A DNA stretch of 33,295 nt, taken from positions 1-33,295 of IMG/VR virus record IMGVR_UViG_3300030328_002917; one strand, 5' to 3'. This document shows, one piece after another, positions 10,415 to 16,022 of this stretch. The notes under the pieces are model-generated. The model made no database searches, was not told the DNA's origin, and saw only the letters and a program-made list of their open reading frames with translations. Positions within the stretch are counted from its first letter, which is position 1, and each line of letters starts with the position of its first letter. This DNA comes from a virus. The position numbers and the translations under genes are program-made.

Positions 10415-10731
10415 TATTCGTGTGAGGGGCTATTACTACCGTTATACAGCTTGGACATCACTTTGTCCATATCTAGTTCCAACATCGAGATTTTAAGGTT
10501 CTGCTTAACGTCGTCTGGGAGACTCCCGCTCCCCCATTTTCCTGCAGGCCAGTCTCTGACAAAAATTGTGTGTTTCTCCACGTCCTTTGCCATCATTTGG
10601 ATTTGAAAGTTGTTATGTGCGACTGAGCTTTGCAGGTTACTAGCCCACCAGATTATACCCGCCGCTTGAATGGCTAACCCCACCCCCAAGGAGATAAGGA
10701 ACTTAGGGTCGATGGAATTTTTAGTGGACAT
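10414..10731 (-). CDS. Single-span membrane protein, possible lysis component
   Basis: 105 residues from the ATG at 10731. The N-terminus MSTKNSIDPK is followed by one membrane helix (about residues 11-30, FLISLGVGLAIQAAGIIWWA), then a hydrophilic helical region and a C-terminal tail rich in Asp, Lys and Ser. An upstream in-frame GTG at 10812 would add 27 residues and overlap the preceding gene by 31 bases; the ATG is preferred because the added residues are polar and resemble no leader. The topology (one N-terminal helix, soluble C-terminal domain) fits a holin- or inner-spanin-like protein, and the neighbour upstream is secreted. No family motif proves this, so a lysis role is a context guess. 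Confidence 0.7.
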   Translation of the reverse strand: MSTKNSIDPKFLISLGVGLAIQAAGIIWWASNLQSSVAHNNFQIQMMAKDVEKHTIFVRDWPAGKWGSGSLPDDVKQNLKISMLELDMDKVMSKLYNGSNSPSHE

Positions 10732-10781
10732 AGTCTTAAGTTCTTCGTGGTAGTCTGTATTAGATATGTGATCTGAGGGCA

Positions 10782-11153
10782 TTAGAATTGCACAGGTGAC
10801 AAGATTTTCCACCTCGCATTGTCTCTAGGTGTCGGAGCGGGGGGAGCTAGGTATACTCTCACACGGGCGATGGCTGAGTTATCCCATTGAATGTACGTGT
10901 AGCCAGACATTACAGAGTTCTTCGCAGGCCCAAGCCACGTGGCTACAGTAAACCAACCAAACCCATCGAACTCGTTAACCTCCAAAACATAATTGTATTC
11001 TGACCCAGCACTCGTCCACCACATCCCAAACACTTGCTCGTTGTAGTCATAAAAGGTCGTTAGTGTTGGTGCGGGGGGTTCCTCCGCCTTACACACAACA
11101 GACAGTACCCAGAGCCATATGACTGTGTATAATAGTAAAGATGTCGCTCTCAT
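10782..11153 (-). CDS. Secreted protein with signal peptide
   Basis: 123 residues. Residues 1-22 form a typical Sec signal: a short basic start, a hydrophobic core (LLLYTVIWLWVLSVV), then a polar region with likely cleavage near CKA/EE. The Cys at residue 22 is preceded by Val, so a lipobox is poor. The mature part begins with a Pro-rich segment and continues as aromatic-rich beta-type sequence (WWTSAGSEYNYVLEV, RVRVYL) reminiscent of a small Ig- or fibronectin III-like fold. The start overlaps the preceding stop by one base (TAATG) and has a good ribosome binding site GGAGG four bases upstream. Function unknown; a periplasmic or outer-membrane partner of the adjacent membrane protein is possible. 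Confidence 0.75.
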   Translation of the reverse strand: MRATSLLLYTVIWLWVLSVVCKAEEPPAPTLTTFYDYNEQVFGMWWTSAGSEYNYVLEVNEFDGFGWFTVATWLGPAKNSVMSGYTYIQWDNSAIARVRVYLAPPAPTPRDNARWKILSPVQF

Positions 11154-11428
11154 TAATCCTCCGGAGTTGAGATGAACAAAGGGTACCCCGGTCCGCTTGT
11201 CCCCGCCACGTTATACCAAAAGTATTCCTCAGCTTCATCCGCAGACATATCTTTGCGCAGGATGTGGACACACTTCTCTATGGAATACACGGCACGTGGA
11301 GGGTCTTCCTCTACGCTGATGCCCAAGAAAGCCTCGTCGAACCCGTCTGGGACCATTATGTCCTCGTCGGGGGCCACAGAATCCGCAAAATTATCTATAT
11401 CATCCCGATCCATGAGAAAATCTAGCAC
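11153..11428 (-). CDS. Small acidic phage protein of unknown function
   Basis: 91 residues from a GTG at 11428, or 86 from the ATG at 11413; neither has a good ribosome binding site. The sequence is acidic at the N-terminus and contains DEAFLGI, AVYSIEKCVHIL, SADEAEEYFWYN and a C-terminal PLFIS segment. This order of motifs resembles a small uncharacterised protein seen in many tailed phages, in which a conserved Cys-containing helix and an E-A-E-E-[YF]-F helix precede a hydrophobic end; this is from memory of the pattern. It is the first gene after the minus-strand terminator at 11438-11472, with only about 10 bases between the U-tract and the start codon, so expression may depend on read-through. 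Confidence 0.7.
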   Translation of the reverse strand: MLDFLMDRDDIDNFADSVAPDEDIMVPDGFDEAFLGISVEEDPPRAVYSIEKCVHILRKDMSADEAEEYFWYNVAGTSGPGYPLFISTPED

Positions 11429-11437
11429 GCTCAGGGG

Positions 11438-11472
11438 AAAAGAAAACCCCCAGCCCTGAAAAGGGGCTGGGG
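11438..11472 (-). terminator. Strong rho-independent terminator on the minus strand
   Basis: A 9-bp G/C-rich stem, CCCCAGCCC (11448-11456) with GGGCTGGGG (11464-11472), encloses a 7-nt loop. In minus-strand RNA it is followed by a UUUUCUUUU tract (11438-11446). This is a textbook terminator shape. It separates the zincin gene and everything upstream from the glycosyltransferase/membrane cassette downstream, so that cassette is either expressed by read-through or from an unrecognised promoter. Confidence 0.8.
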
Positions 11473-11546
11473 ATTCCTCTATACCTTATGAGCAAGGCGT
11501 CCTAGCCGTACGCCCAGAATACATGTAGAACCTCCCTTGTAGTTAT

Positions 11547-11882
11547 TCAAGCACTATCTGGCCCGGAGGAAAAGATCCAGTTACATAGCATGGGATTGTT
11601 CACCAAAACGGTGCGGAGCCCCGTAGCCGTACGGGATGTGAAACTCTCCTCGCTGGACTCATCCACCAATTCCATGTGGAAGTGGATCGCGTGCATCATT
11701 TCATGGAGAAGCACATCCTTCATGGCGTCCGGGGGGAGGTCGTCCCTAAGGAATATTACGTTTTCTGTGGTGTGGCACCGCCCCAGCTCCTCATCTGACA
11801 TAACTCCAGACCTAGTAGACTCCACCTTTATGGTGTATCTGTGGGCCAAGATGTTTACGTGTCTGGCAGGGGGGAGGGACAT
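11547..11882 (-). CDS. Small zinc metallopeptidase-like protein
   Basis: 111 residues. The motif LLHEMMHAIHFH carries HExxH at residues 60-64, preceded by an Asp/Pro-rich loop (RDDLPPDAMKD) as in small phage metallopeptidases that start with a strand-rich N-terminus (HVNILAHRYTIKV here) and then a zincin helix. A third zinc ligand is likely in the C-terminal helix; an Asp/Glu-rich segment follows the motif. Substrate unknown. The gene starts five bases after the HNH-like gene's stop and is the last gene before the 11438-11472 terminator. The interval 11473-11546 holds no other convincing gene. Alternative reading: an ImmA/IrrE-type peptidase, though no HTH-like partner is adjacent. Confidence 0.8.
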   Translation of the reverse strand: MSLPPARHVNILAHRYTIKVESTRSGVMSDEELGRCHTTENVIFLRDDLPPDAMKDVLLHEMMHAIHFHMELVDESSEESFTSRTATGLRTVLVNNPMLCNWIFSSGPDSA

Positions 11883-11887
11883 GGAAT

Positions 11888-12133
11888 CTATGCCCAGCGT
11901 TTCATGCGCTTGCTTATCCGCTTCGCAGTAGCTTTCCTCGCGCCGTCAGCCAAGTTTTCTCGTTTATTACCAAGACCTACTATTTTCCCATTTTTGTGTA
12001 TTAAATGGGTCCCCGGGGGTGTCTTGCCATAGTGACCATCTCGACGGGCCCTTCGGTTCAACTCAGCCCTATAAGCCCGCCGTCGAGGAGACCGCTGATA
12101 CTTGGCGTACTCTTCCTTATAGTTTCTGGCCAT
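11888..12133 (-). CDS. Small basic HNH-like protein
   Basis: 81 residues, very basic. The N-terminus has NYKEEYAKYQ followed by a run of Arg (RSPRRRAYRAELNRRARRDG), then GTHLIHKNGKIVGLGNKRENL and a basic helical end. The order 'Y-x-x-Y-Q ... basic helix ... H-x-x-H-K-N/D-G ... N ... N-L' is characteristic of small phage HNH-type proteins often found near packaging or structural genes. The HLIHKNG here keeps one HNH-like His pair but the classical C-terminal Asn/His is not obvious, so nuclease activity is uncertain; it may serve DNA binding only. One base separates its ATG from the preceding stop codon. Confidence 0.7.
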   Translation of the reverse strand: MARNYKEEYAKYQRSPRRRAYRAELNRRARRDGHYGKTPPGTHLIHKNGKIVGLGNKRENLADGARKATAKRISKRMKRWA

Positions 12134-12134
12134 C

Positions 12135-12317
12135 CTAGTACTTTTTATTCCTGTAGGAGTTGACCATTTTGGCCTTTAGGGGGTCCCGTGGCGTGTGTGA
12201 CCAGCCTCTATTCTTAAGGGCTAGGTGGTCCGCGTAGGATTTAGTCATACGACCCGCCCCAGTTCTAGGGTCATACATCATGTGGTCTTGTTTATAATTC
12301 TTGTTGGTAGCGGCCAT
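12135..12317 (-). CDS. Small hypothetical protein, basic
   Basis: 60 residues from the ATG at 12317 (MAATNKNYKQD...). A TTG at 12350 in the same frame would add 11 residues but starts inside the hairpin that follows the upstream gene, so it is less likely. The protein has a GAGRMTKSYADHLALKNRGW core and a basic C-terminus rich in Asn, Lys and Tyr, consistent with nucleic acid binding or a small structural role. It is not recognised as a family member. It lies between the 124-residue gene upstream and the HNH-like gene, in the same direction and with minimal spacing. Confidence 0.6.
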   Translation of the reverse strand: MAATNKNYKQDHMMYDPRTGAGRMTKSYADHLALKNRGWSHTPRDPLKAKMVNSYRNKKY

Positions 12318-12340
12318 ACAGAAATTTACCACATTTATGG

Positions 12341-12360
12341 GGGCCTGCAAAGCCCCCCAG
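12341..12360 (-). terminator. GC hairpin just after a stop codon
   Basis: GGGGGC and GCCCCC pair across a short CTGCAAA loop, three bases beyond the stop codon of the 124-residue gene. No U-tract follows in the minus-strand RNA, so this is more likely a 3'-end stabiliser or weak pause than a full terminator. Confidence 0.4.
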
Positions 12361-12362
12361 CC

Positions 12363-12737
12363 CTAGATATCAGACTCTTCTGGGGAGCCCGAGTCGTCTT
12401 CCAGCCCCATAATCAAGAGGTCGGATATATCAATCCCTTTATCTAGGGCATCCCGGTGATCGAAGTTCAATTCTATATTCCTCATTAGAATCTCCCTGAA
12501 CTCCATGGGTATGTCTGCTCTCTCTATGGTTTTCACGGTTGTGACAAAGAACTCTGCCAGACATTGCATAAGCTCAATTGGGTTCATTTCCTTATCCTCA
12601 AGGGCCTTAGCAAACGCGTACACAAGTGAGTTAGCTATTTCTGAGGCTTTTTTAGAGGATTTTATGTTCACGTGCCCCTTCGACAGTCCGGGGCCGTGCT
12701 TACCTGAGGGTATTTCGTCTAGTCTATTATGTTTCAT
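12363..12737 (-). CDS. Hypothetical helical protein
   Basis: 124 residues. A basic Gly/Lys-rich N-terminus (PSGKHGPGLSKGHVNIKSSKK) leads into a mainly helical middle (IANSLVYAFAKALEDKEMNPIELMQ), ending in a very acidic tail. No catalytic motif was recognised. Its ATG overlaps the stop of the upstream 62-residue gene by four bases (ATGA), showing a co-translated pair. The family is not recognised. Confidence 0.7.
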   Translation of the reverse strand: MKHNRLDEIPSGKHGPGLSKGHVNIKSSKKASEIANSLVYAFAKALEDKEMNPIELMQCLAEFFVTTVKTIERADIPMEFREILMRNIELNFDHRDALDKGIDISDLLIMGLEDDSGSPEESDI

Positions 12738-12922
12738 TTGGTGTAAATGTTCCGTTTAAGTTTATCAGAGGCGATTAACCTCCTCATGATGAGTCGAGCC
12801 ACTTCTGACCCGTCCCCGAGGACGGTTAACTTCCCCTTGTAGCTCCAGCCGTCCTTGACAGGTTCCCACCCCTCCCATCGGAGCAGGAACCTGAACAAGA
12901 ACAACATTATTTTTTCTTTCAT
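12734..12922 (-). CDS. Small hypothetical protein with amphipathic N-terminus
   Basis: 62 residues. The N-terminus (KEKIMLFLFRFLLRW) is hydrophobic with interspersed basic residues and could be an amphipathic membrane-associated helix; the rest has WSYKGKLTVLGDGSEVARLIMRRLI. Both ends overlap neighbours by four bases (ATGA at 12922 and at 12734), a chain of coupled genes from the HD hydrolase downward. No family recognised. Confidence 0.65.
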   Translation of the reverse strand: MKEKIMLFLFRFLLRWEGWEPVKDGWSYKGKLTVLGDGSEVARLIMRRLIASDKLKRNIYTK

Positions 12923-13488
12923 CAGTCGGGAAGGACTATGGCAGCTTTCTCTTCTTCTTCCTGCTTCTCGGCTCCGGGTTCCTCCCCCGGGTAGTCTTCT
13001 TCTGCAGGGTCCGGAAATACGACATTATTCCAGTGATCAAGGATGATTTTCTTGGCTTTGTCATATCGGCTCTTAAGGGAAGGGATTGCAGTTTCGTAGT
13101 TATCCTCAAGATCGGCCAGCTTCACTAAAGAAGCCAGTGGATTACTGAGAAGTTCTTTGATGTAATCAAAGTATTTCTGCTCTTCGCTGCGTGTTAACGC
13201 CTTTACGGCGTCCAGCGCGAACACATTCAACACTCCTGCCAGCTCATCTTCGGTCACTTCCGTGTCTTCAAGGATGTCATGAGCTAGAGCTACATCCAAC
13301 ATTATGGGAGTAGCGTTCTGTCTGACAATCTTCAAGGACTTGGGATAATGATCACAAGGCTGAAGGAGCTTGGTGAACACCCTAAATAGGTGCTCTATCT
13401 GTGGGTCAGGTCTTCCGTCTTCACGGTTTCCCTTACGCAGTTGACCTGCGTGGTACTTAAGGACCAGTAATAACAGTTCAGTATTCAT
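12922..13488 (-). CDS. HD-domain hydrolase of the RelA/SpoT (MESH1) type
   Basis: 188 residues. The motif order matches the (p)ppGpp hydrolase fold: H13 with Arg-Lys (YHAGQLRKG), H33 in PQIEHLFRV, the HD pair and following Glu-Asp in LAHDILEDT (H70-D71, E74-D75), and KLADLEDN (D126, N130) near the end of the domain. Family knowledge: these residues bind Mn and hydrolyse the 3'-diphosphate of ppGpp or related nucleotides. No synthetase domain follows, so this is hydrolase-only. The last 20 residues are Glu/Pro-rich and acidic. In the host cytoplasm it could lower alarmone and delay the stringent response during infection; this is inference. It heads a chain of ATGA-coupled genes. Confidence 0.8.
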   Translation of the reverse strand: MNTELLLLVLKYHAGQLRKGNREDGRPDPQIEHLFRVFTKLLQPCDHYPKSLKIVRQNATPIMLDVALAHDILEDTEVTEDELAGVLNVFALDAVKALTRSEEQKYFDYIKELLSNPLASLVKLADLEDNYETAIPSLKSRYDKAKKIILDHWNNVVFPDPAEEDYPGEEPGAEKQEEEEKAAIVLPD

Positions 13489-13529
13489 ATTCGTTTCTAA
13501 CCCTATAGGAGTATTGAGTCAACTCCGTT

Positions 13530-13563
13530 GGGTTTTGGGTTTTGGGTTTTGGGTTTTGGGTTT
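13530..13563 (+). repeat. Heptanucleotide (GGGTTTT) tandem repeat, G-quadruplex type
   Basis: Almost five copies of GGGTTTT run directly up to the stop codon (13562-13564) of the Gp88-like gene. On the plus strand there are five G3 tracts with 4-nt loops, a canonical G-quadruplex pattern. In minus-strand RNA it is an unstructured (AAAACCC)n spacer just after the UAA. Confidence 0.9.
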
Positions 13564-14431
13564 AGTGAGTTCCTATGGCGATATTGACTTCAGAGAATGA
13601 GTCAAGGCCACAGGCATGCCCTTTAGGGGTGCATGTCCCACACTGACCGGGGCACACAAAGACCTTACCGTACCCTGCCTCTTTGGCAGCTTCCCTTACG
13701 GCCCTTCGGTAGTCATTGGTGCGAGCCCCAATAGGAGCGTCTACTTCCTTGGGGATATCAACGACCACGAAGTTTCCTCGCGTGCATGACAACTTCTCTA
13801 CCTTCTCGCGCATTTCTTTGCTGTATATAGATCCGTTGCTCAGGTTTAGTTTGTAGTTATCTGGGAAGTCTCTCCCCAAGGCATCCCAGAGCAAGAACAA
13901 CTCCCAAGACTTACTATAGCCGTAGCATTGTATGTCTGGGCGTTCCTCTAGCAGGTCAAACCAGAACTTTAGGACGTCCATATTGTGGAAGTCTCCATCC
14001 ACATAGAGTCGGAAGGTGATCCCTTTTTCAAACTCCATAAAGGCGTCCCTAATGACTGAGGGCACGTGGCGCAACAGCCATAGATTCTGGCACTGTCGGA
14101 AGAATGCAGCTGGGTACCGCCAAGCCTTCAGGCTGTAACAGTAATCCTTACATTCCCCCGCGCCGGGGCAGGTGACAATGGGCAGATTGCTGTACGCCTT
14201 GAATGGCAGCTTCATATTACCCTCCGCAAAGATGGTAAACTGCGGTATCTTGTGTACCAGCACTCGGTCCATGCGATGTGCGAAATACCCCCACGTTCCG
14301 CGCTTCCTAGGGTCGCGCCAGTGGAAGTGCTCGTGAAGATACTCGCAAGCATCTGTTATCTTGGAGTCCTCCCGCATCATGCGGGCGAACTCCATTTGAA
14401 TGGGGCGTGTAACCCCTGTTTTGGTTCTCAT
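13562..14431 (-). CDS. Gp88-family Cys-rich phage protein
   Basis: 289 residues. Ten Cys residues cluster in two places: CPGAGECKDYC (C88, C94, C98) with C114, and CPGQCGTCTPKGHACG (C260, C264, C267, C274). Between them are VDGDFHNMD (144-152) and YGYSKSW (170-176). The CP-x-AG-x-C-x3-YCY pattern and the later D-G-D-F motif fit the phage Gene 88 (Gp88) family, whose biochemical role is unknown. The Cys sets suggest a bound metal or Fe-S centre. The start has the AUACCUAUG context with a purine-rich GAAAGGAAAC segment just upstream. The stop runs directly into the GGGTTTT repeat. Confidence 0.75.
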   Translation of the reverse strand: MRTKTGVTRPIQMEFARMMREDSKITDACEYLHEHFHWRDPRKRGTWGYFAHRMDRVLVHKIPQFTIFAEGNMKLPFKAYSNLPIVTCPGAGECKDYCYSLKAWRYPAAFFRQCQNLWLLRHVPSVIRDAFMEFEKGITFRLYVDGDFHNMDVLKFWFDLLEERPDIQCYGYSKSWELFLLWDALGRDFPDNYKLNLSNGSIYSKEMREKVEKLSCTRGNFVVVDIPKEVDAPIGARTNDYRRAVREAAKEAGYGKVFVCPGQCGTCTPKGHACGLDSFSEVNIAIGTH

Positions 14432-14449
14432 AGGTATGTTTCCTTTCTA

Positions 14450-14605
14450 TTATTCTCCATCCTCATCTCTCATTTCTTCCTTGGCTAAGGCGAGAGGATA
14501 ATCACCATTGACCAAGTCGGCCACTACTTGCGCCAGCTCCTCAATGTCATGGTCGGAGCCATGCCAATGCAAGACTTCTTCTGCTGTTAGTTTTTCTTCT
14601 TTCAT
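14450..14605 (-). CDS. Small acidic hypothetical protein (51 aa)
   Basis: ATG at 14603-14605, stop TAA at 14450-14452. The protein begins MKEEKLTAEEVLHWHGSD, is strongly acidic and helical, and ends KEEMRDEDGE. A purine-rich ribosome binding site (AGAAAGGAAAC) lies a few bases upstream and is nearly identical to the one before the next two genes, which supports translation. It lies between the Gp88-like gene and a 50-residue gene in the same direction, and the reading frame exactly fills the gap. No family recognised. Confidence 0.65.
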   Translation of the reverse strand: MKEEKLTAEEVLHWHGSDHDIEELAQVVADLVNGDYPLALAKEEMRDEDGE

Positions 14606-14617
14606 TTTGTTTCCTTT

Positions 14618-14770
14618 CTATTCTTCTCCGTCCACATAGGCAATGTTGTAGTCAGCATCGTCCAGTGTTTCATGGGCACTGAGTTCTCTGACTTTATCTT
14701 CTGCCTCCTGTTTTGAGTCTGCTTCAACGCTGAAGCAGTTGTATATCTTGATTCCAACTTGGTATTTCAT
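14618..14770 (-). CDS. DpnD/PcfM-like small protein (50 aa)
   Basis: ATG at 14768-14770, stop TAG at 14618-14620. The sequence MKYQVGIKIYNCFSVEADS followed by KQEAEDKVRELS has the strand-strand-'VEADSxxEAExK' helix seen in DpnD/PcfM-type small proteins and again in the 110-residue gene at 15394-15726. The two share the VEADS core and are probably paralogues. The leader contains GAAAGGAAAC a few bases before the start. Function unknown; a nucleic-acid or protein-binding accessory is possible. Confidence 0.65.
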   Translation of the reverse strand: MKYQVGIKIYNCFSVEADSKQEAEDKVRELSAHETLDDADYNIAYVDGEE

Positions 14771-14786
14771 ATGTTTCCTTTCTTGG

Positions 14787-15347
14787 TTATTCGTCTACGG
14801 AATGTTTCCGTAGATCTTTCACATCGACGCCGTATCCGATATCGGACACGTCCATATCGGGGGCGTCGAATATTTGTACTCTTCCTTTGTAGTCCCTTGC
14901 CATCAGCCCATTCTCATCTTCAAGATAGAACAAGACATCCCAGACACGGACAATGTTCTTGGGTTTAGGGTGGGCTTTCGCGTGAAGCATTTCACACTCC
15001 CAACCGTTGGGTGTGGGAACTTCGGGAACACAGGTTTTGTGTTCCTTATCTTCCCAGTCGATGGAGACGGCGAGGACGAGGAGGTCTTCCTCCAAGTTCT
15101 TGGGATGGTTGTAATTACCCTCCACTGAATGAACCCCAGTGCCGCAACGTATCTTCAGGATCATGTTGGCACCTTCGTCATTCAGCTCCCCTCCATCGTC
15201 GGGGCTCCATATGTACTCGACATCAAGAGTCGGGGTATGCTTTATATAAAAGCATTCTCCAGTCCTTGTGTCCCACACTGGGGGCATCTCTTCTTTCTGC
15301 AAGTCCTCACGGATTTGCATTGGGTGGTTATTTATTGGTTTATTCAT
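14787..15347 (-). CDS. Hypothetical protein
   Basis: 186 residues from the ATG at 15347. A longer frame to 15455 would read through the G/C hairpin at 15360-15379 and overlap the upstream gene, so the shorter start is chosen; the same leader (hairpin, then CACNTTTANACAAATG-like sequence) precedes the gene at 15975, which confirms it. The protein has mixed alpha/beta character with an aromatic, Asp-rich middle (YIWSPDDGGELND) and Trp/Asp motifs (VRVWDVLFYLEDE) but no recognised catalytic motif. Function unknown. Confidence 0.7.
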   Translation of the reverse strand: MNKPINNHPMQIREDLQKEEMPPVWDTRTGECFYIKHTPTLDVEYIWSPDDGGELNDEGANMILKIRCGTGVHSVEGNYNHPKNLEEDLLVLAVSIDWEDKEHKTCVPEVPTPNGWECEMLHAKAHPKPKNIVRVWDVLFYLEDENGLMARDYKGRVQIFDAPDMDVSDIGYGVDVKDLRKHSVDE

Positions 15348-15359
15348 TTGTTTAAAGTG

Positions 15360-15379
15360 CCCCCCTCCGAAGAGGGGGG
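15360..15379 (-). terminator. Hyperstable UUCG hairpin between genes (copy 1)
   Basis: CCCCCCTC (15360-15367) and GAGGGGGG (15372-15379) form a perfect 8-bp stem around a 4-nt loop that reads C(UUCG)G in minus-strand RNA, one of the most stable RNA tetraloops. It follows the stop of the 110-residue gene and precedes the next ATG (15347). A C/A-rich stretch precedes it and no U-tract follows, so RNA stabilisation or processing is as likely as termination. Confidence 0.6.
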
Positions 15380-15393
15380 ACTTGGTTTTTGTT

Positions 15394-15726
15394 TTATCCA
15401 AACAAGGCTGTCCACATTTTGCGGATTTCGGCATCATCCGTTTGATTATAGCCATCGCAACCGTCCATTAATATGTCGAGGATTTCTCCTTCATTTAGGT
15501 TCTCACGCTCCCTCTCGGCAAGCTCTAGCCTCATCTGATGATGCTGATTATCTTCAGGGTCTTCGGCCATGCAAATAATCTTGATTAGCTCGAACTCCTT
15601 AGCCCGATAGGATCGGGACAGCTCCTCCCCAGCTTTGCTCTCTGCTTCGGATTCGCTGTCCGCTTCAACTATGAAGCTAAGGCTAGGGATCTCGTTGGAT
15701 GTGTATGTTACTTCGTATTCAATCAT
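15394..15726 (-). CDS. DpnD/PcfM-like protein with acidic C-terminal extension
   Basis: 110 residues. MIEYEVTYTSNEIPSLSF leads to IVEADSESEAESKAGEEL, paralogous to the 50-residue protein at 14618-14770, followed by RSYRAKEFELIKI and then a separate helical, Glu/Asp/His-rich C-terminal half. The family pattern (antiparallel strands, then an Ala/Glu-rich helix with VEADS) is seen; the extension is not recognised. The gene lies between two UUCG hairpins. Confidence 0.65.
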   Translation of the reverse strand: MIEYEVTYTSNEIPSLSFIVEADSESEAESKAGEELSRSYRAKEFELIKIICMAEDPEDNQHHQMRLELAERERENLNEGEILDILMDGCDGYNQTDDAEIRKMWTALFG

Positions 15727-15759
15727 GGTTTATTAGTCTTTCTATTTTGGTGTTTTGTT

Positions 15760-15975
15760 TTACTGTATATTTACAGTGACTTCGTTGTGGGTCTTAGACG
15801 CGATGTCGTCGAACTGCACAGTAGAGAAATAGTCTCCTACTCCTTTCATGATGTAGTCCCCACCGGGTTCCCGCACCTTCAGGAACTTGTCTCTCTTAAC
15901 AGGCGTAGCCCGAGTGAGTCGGTAGTTTGAGGGTGCAAGGGATTTCGATTTACTAAACGTTAGTTTTGTTGTCAT
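15760..15975 (-). CDS. Small hypothetical protein (71 aa)
   Basis: The basic N-terminal half (MTTKLTFSKSKSLAPSNYRLTR) is followed by a Gly/Asp-containing segment and a short beta-like end (NEVTVNIQ). No motif recognised. Start context: the UUCG hairpin at 15989-16008, then CACCTTTATACAA before ATG, matching the leader at 15347. Confidence 0.65.
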   Translation of the reverse strand: MTTKLTFSKSKSLAPSNYRLTRATPVKRDKFLKVREPGGDYIMKGVGDYFSTVQFDDIASKTHNEVTVNIQ

Positions 15976-15988
15976 TTGTATAAAGGTG

Positions 15989-16008
15989 CCCCCCTCCGAA
16001 GAGGGGGG
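15989..16008 (-). terminator. Hyperstable UUCG hairpin between genes (copy 2)
   Basis: Same 8-bp stem and C(UUCG)G loop in RNA as the copy at 15360-15379, with the flanking sequence conserved on both sides. It sits between the stop of the VWA gene (16023) and the ATG at 15975. Confidence 0.6.
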
Positions 16009-16022
16009 ACTTGGTTTTGTTT

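Noticed and set aside
13530-13563. CRISPR array
   Set aside because: Uniform 7-bp units without unique spacers.
15348-15455. A 36-residue N-terminal extension of the 186-residue protein
   Set aside because: It would be translated through the UUCG hairpin and overlaps the upstream gene; the matching leader at 15975 shows the shorter start is right.
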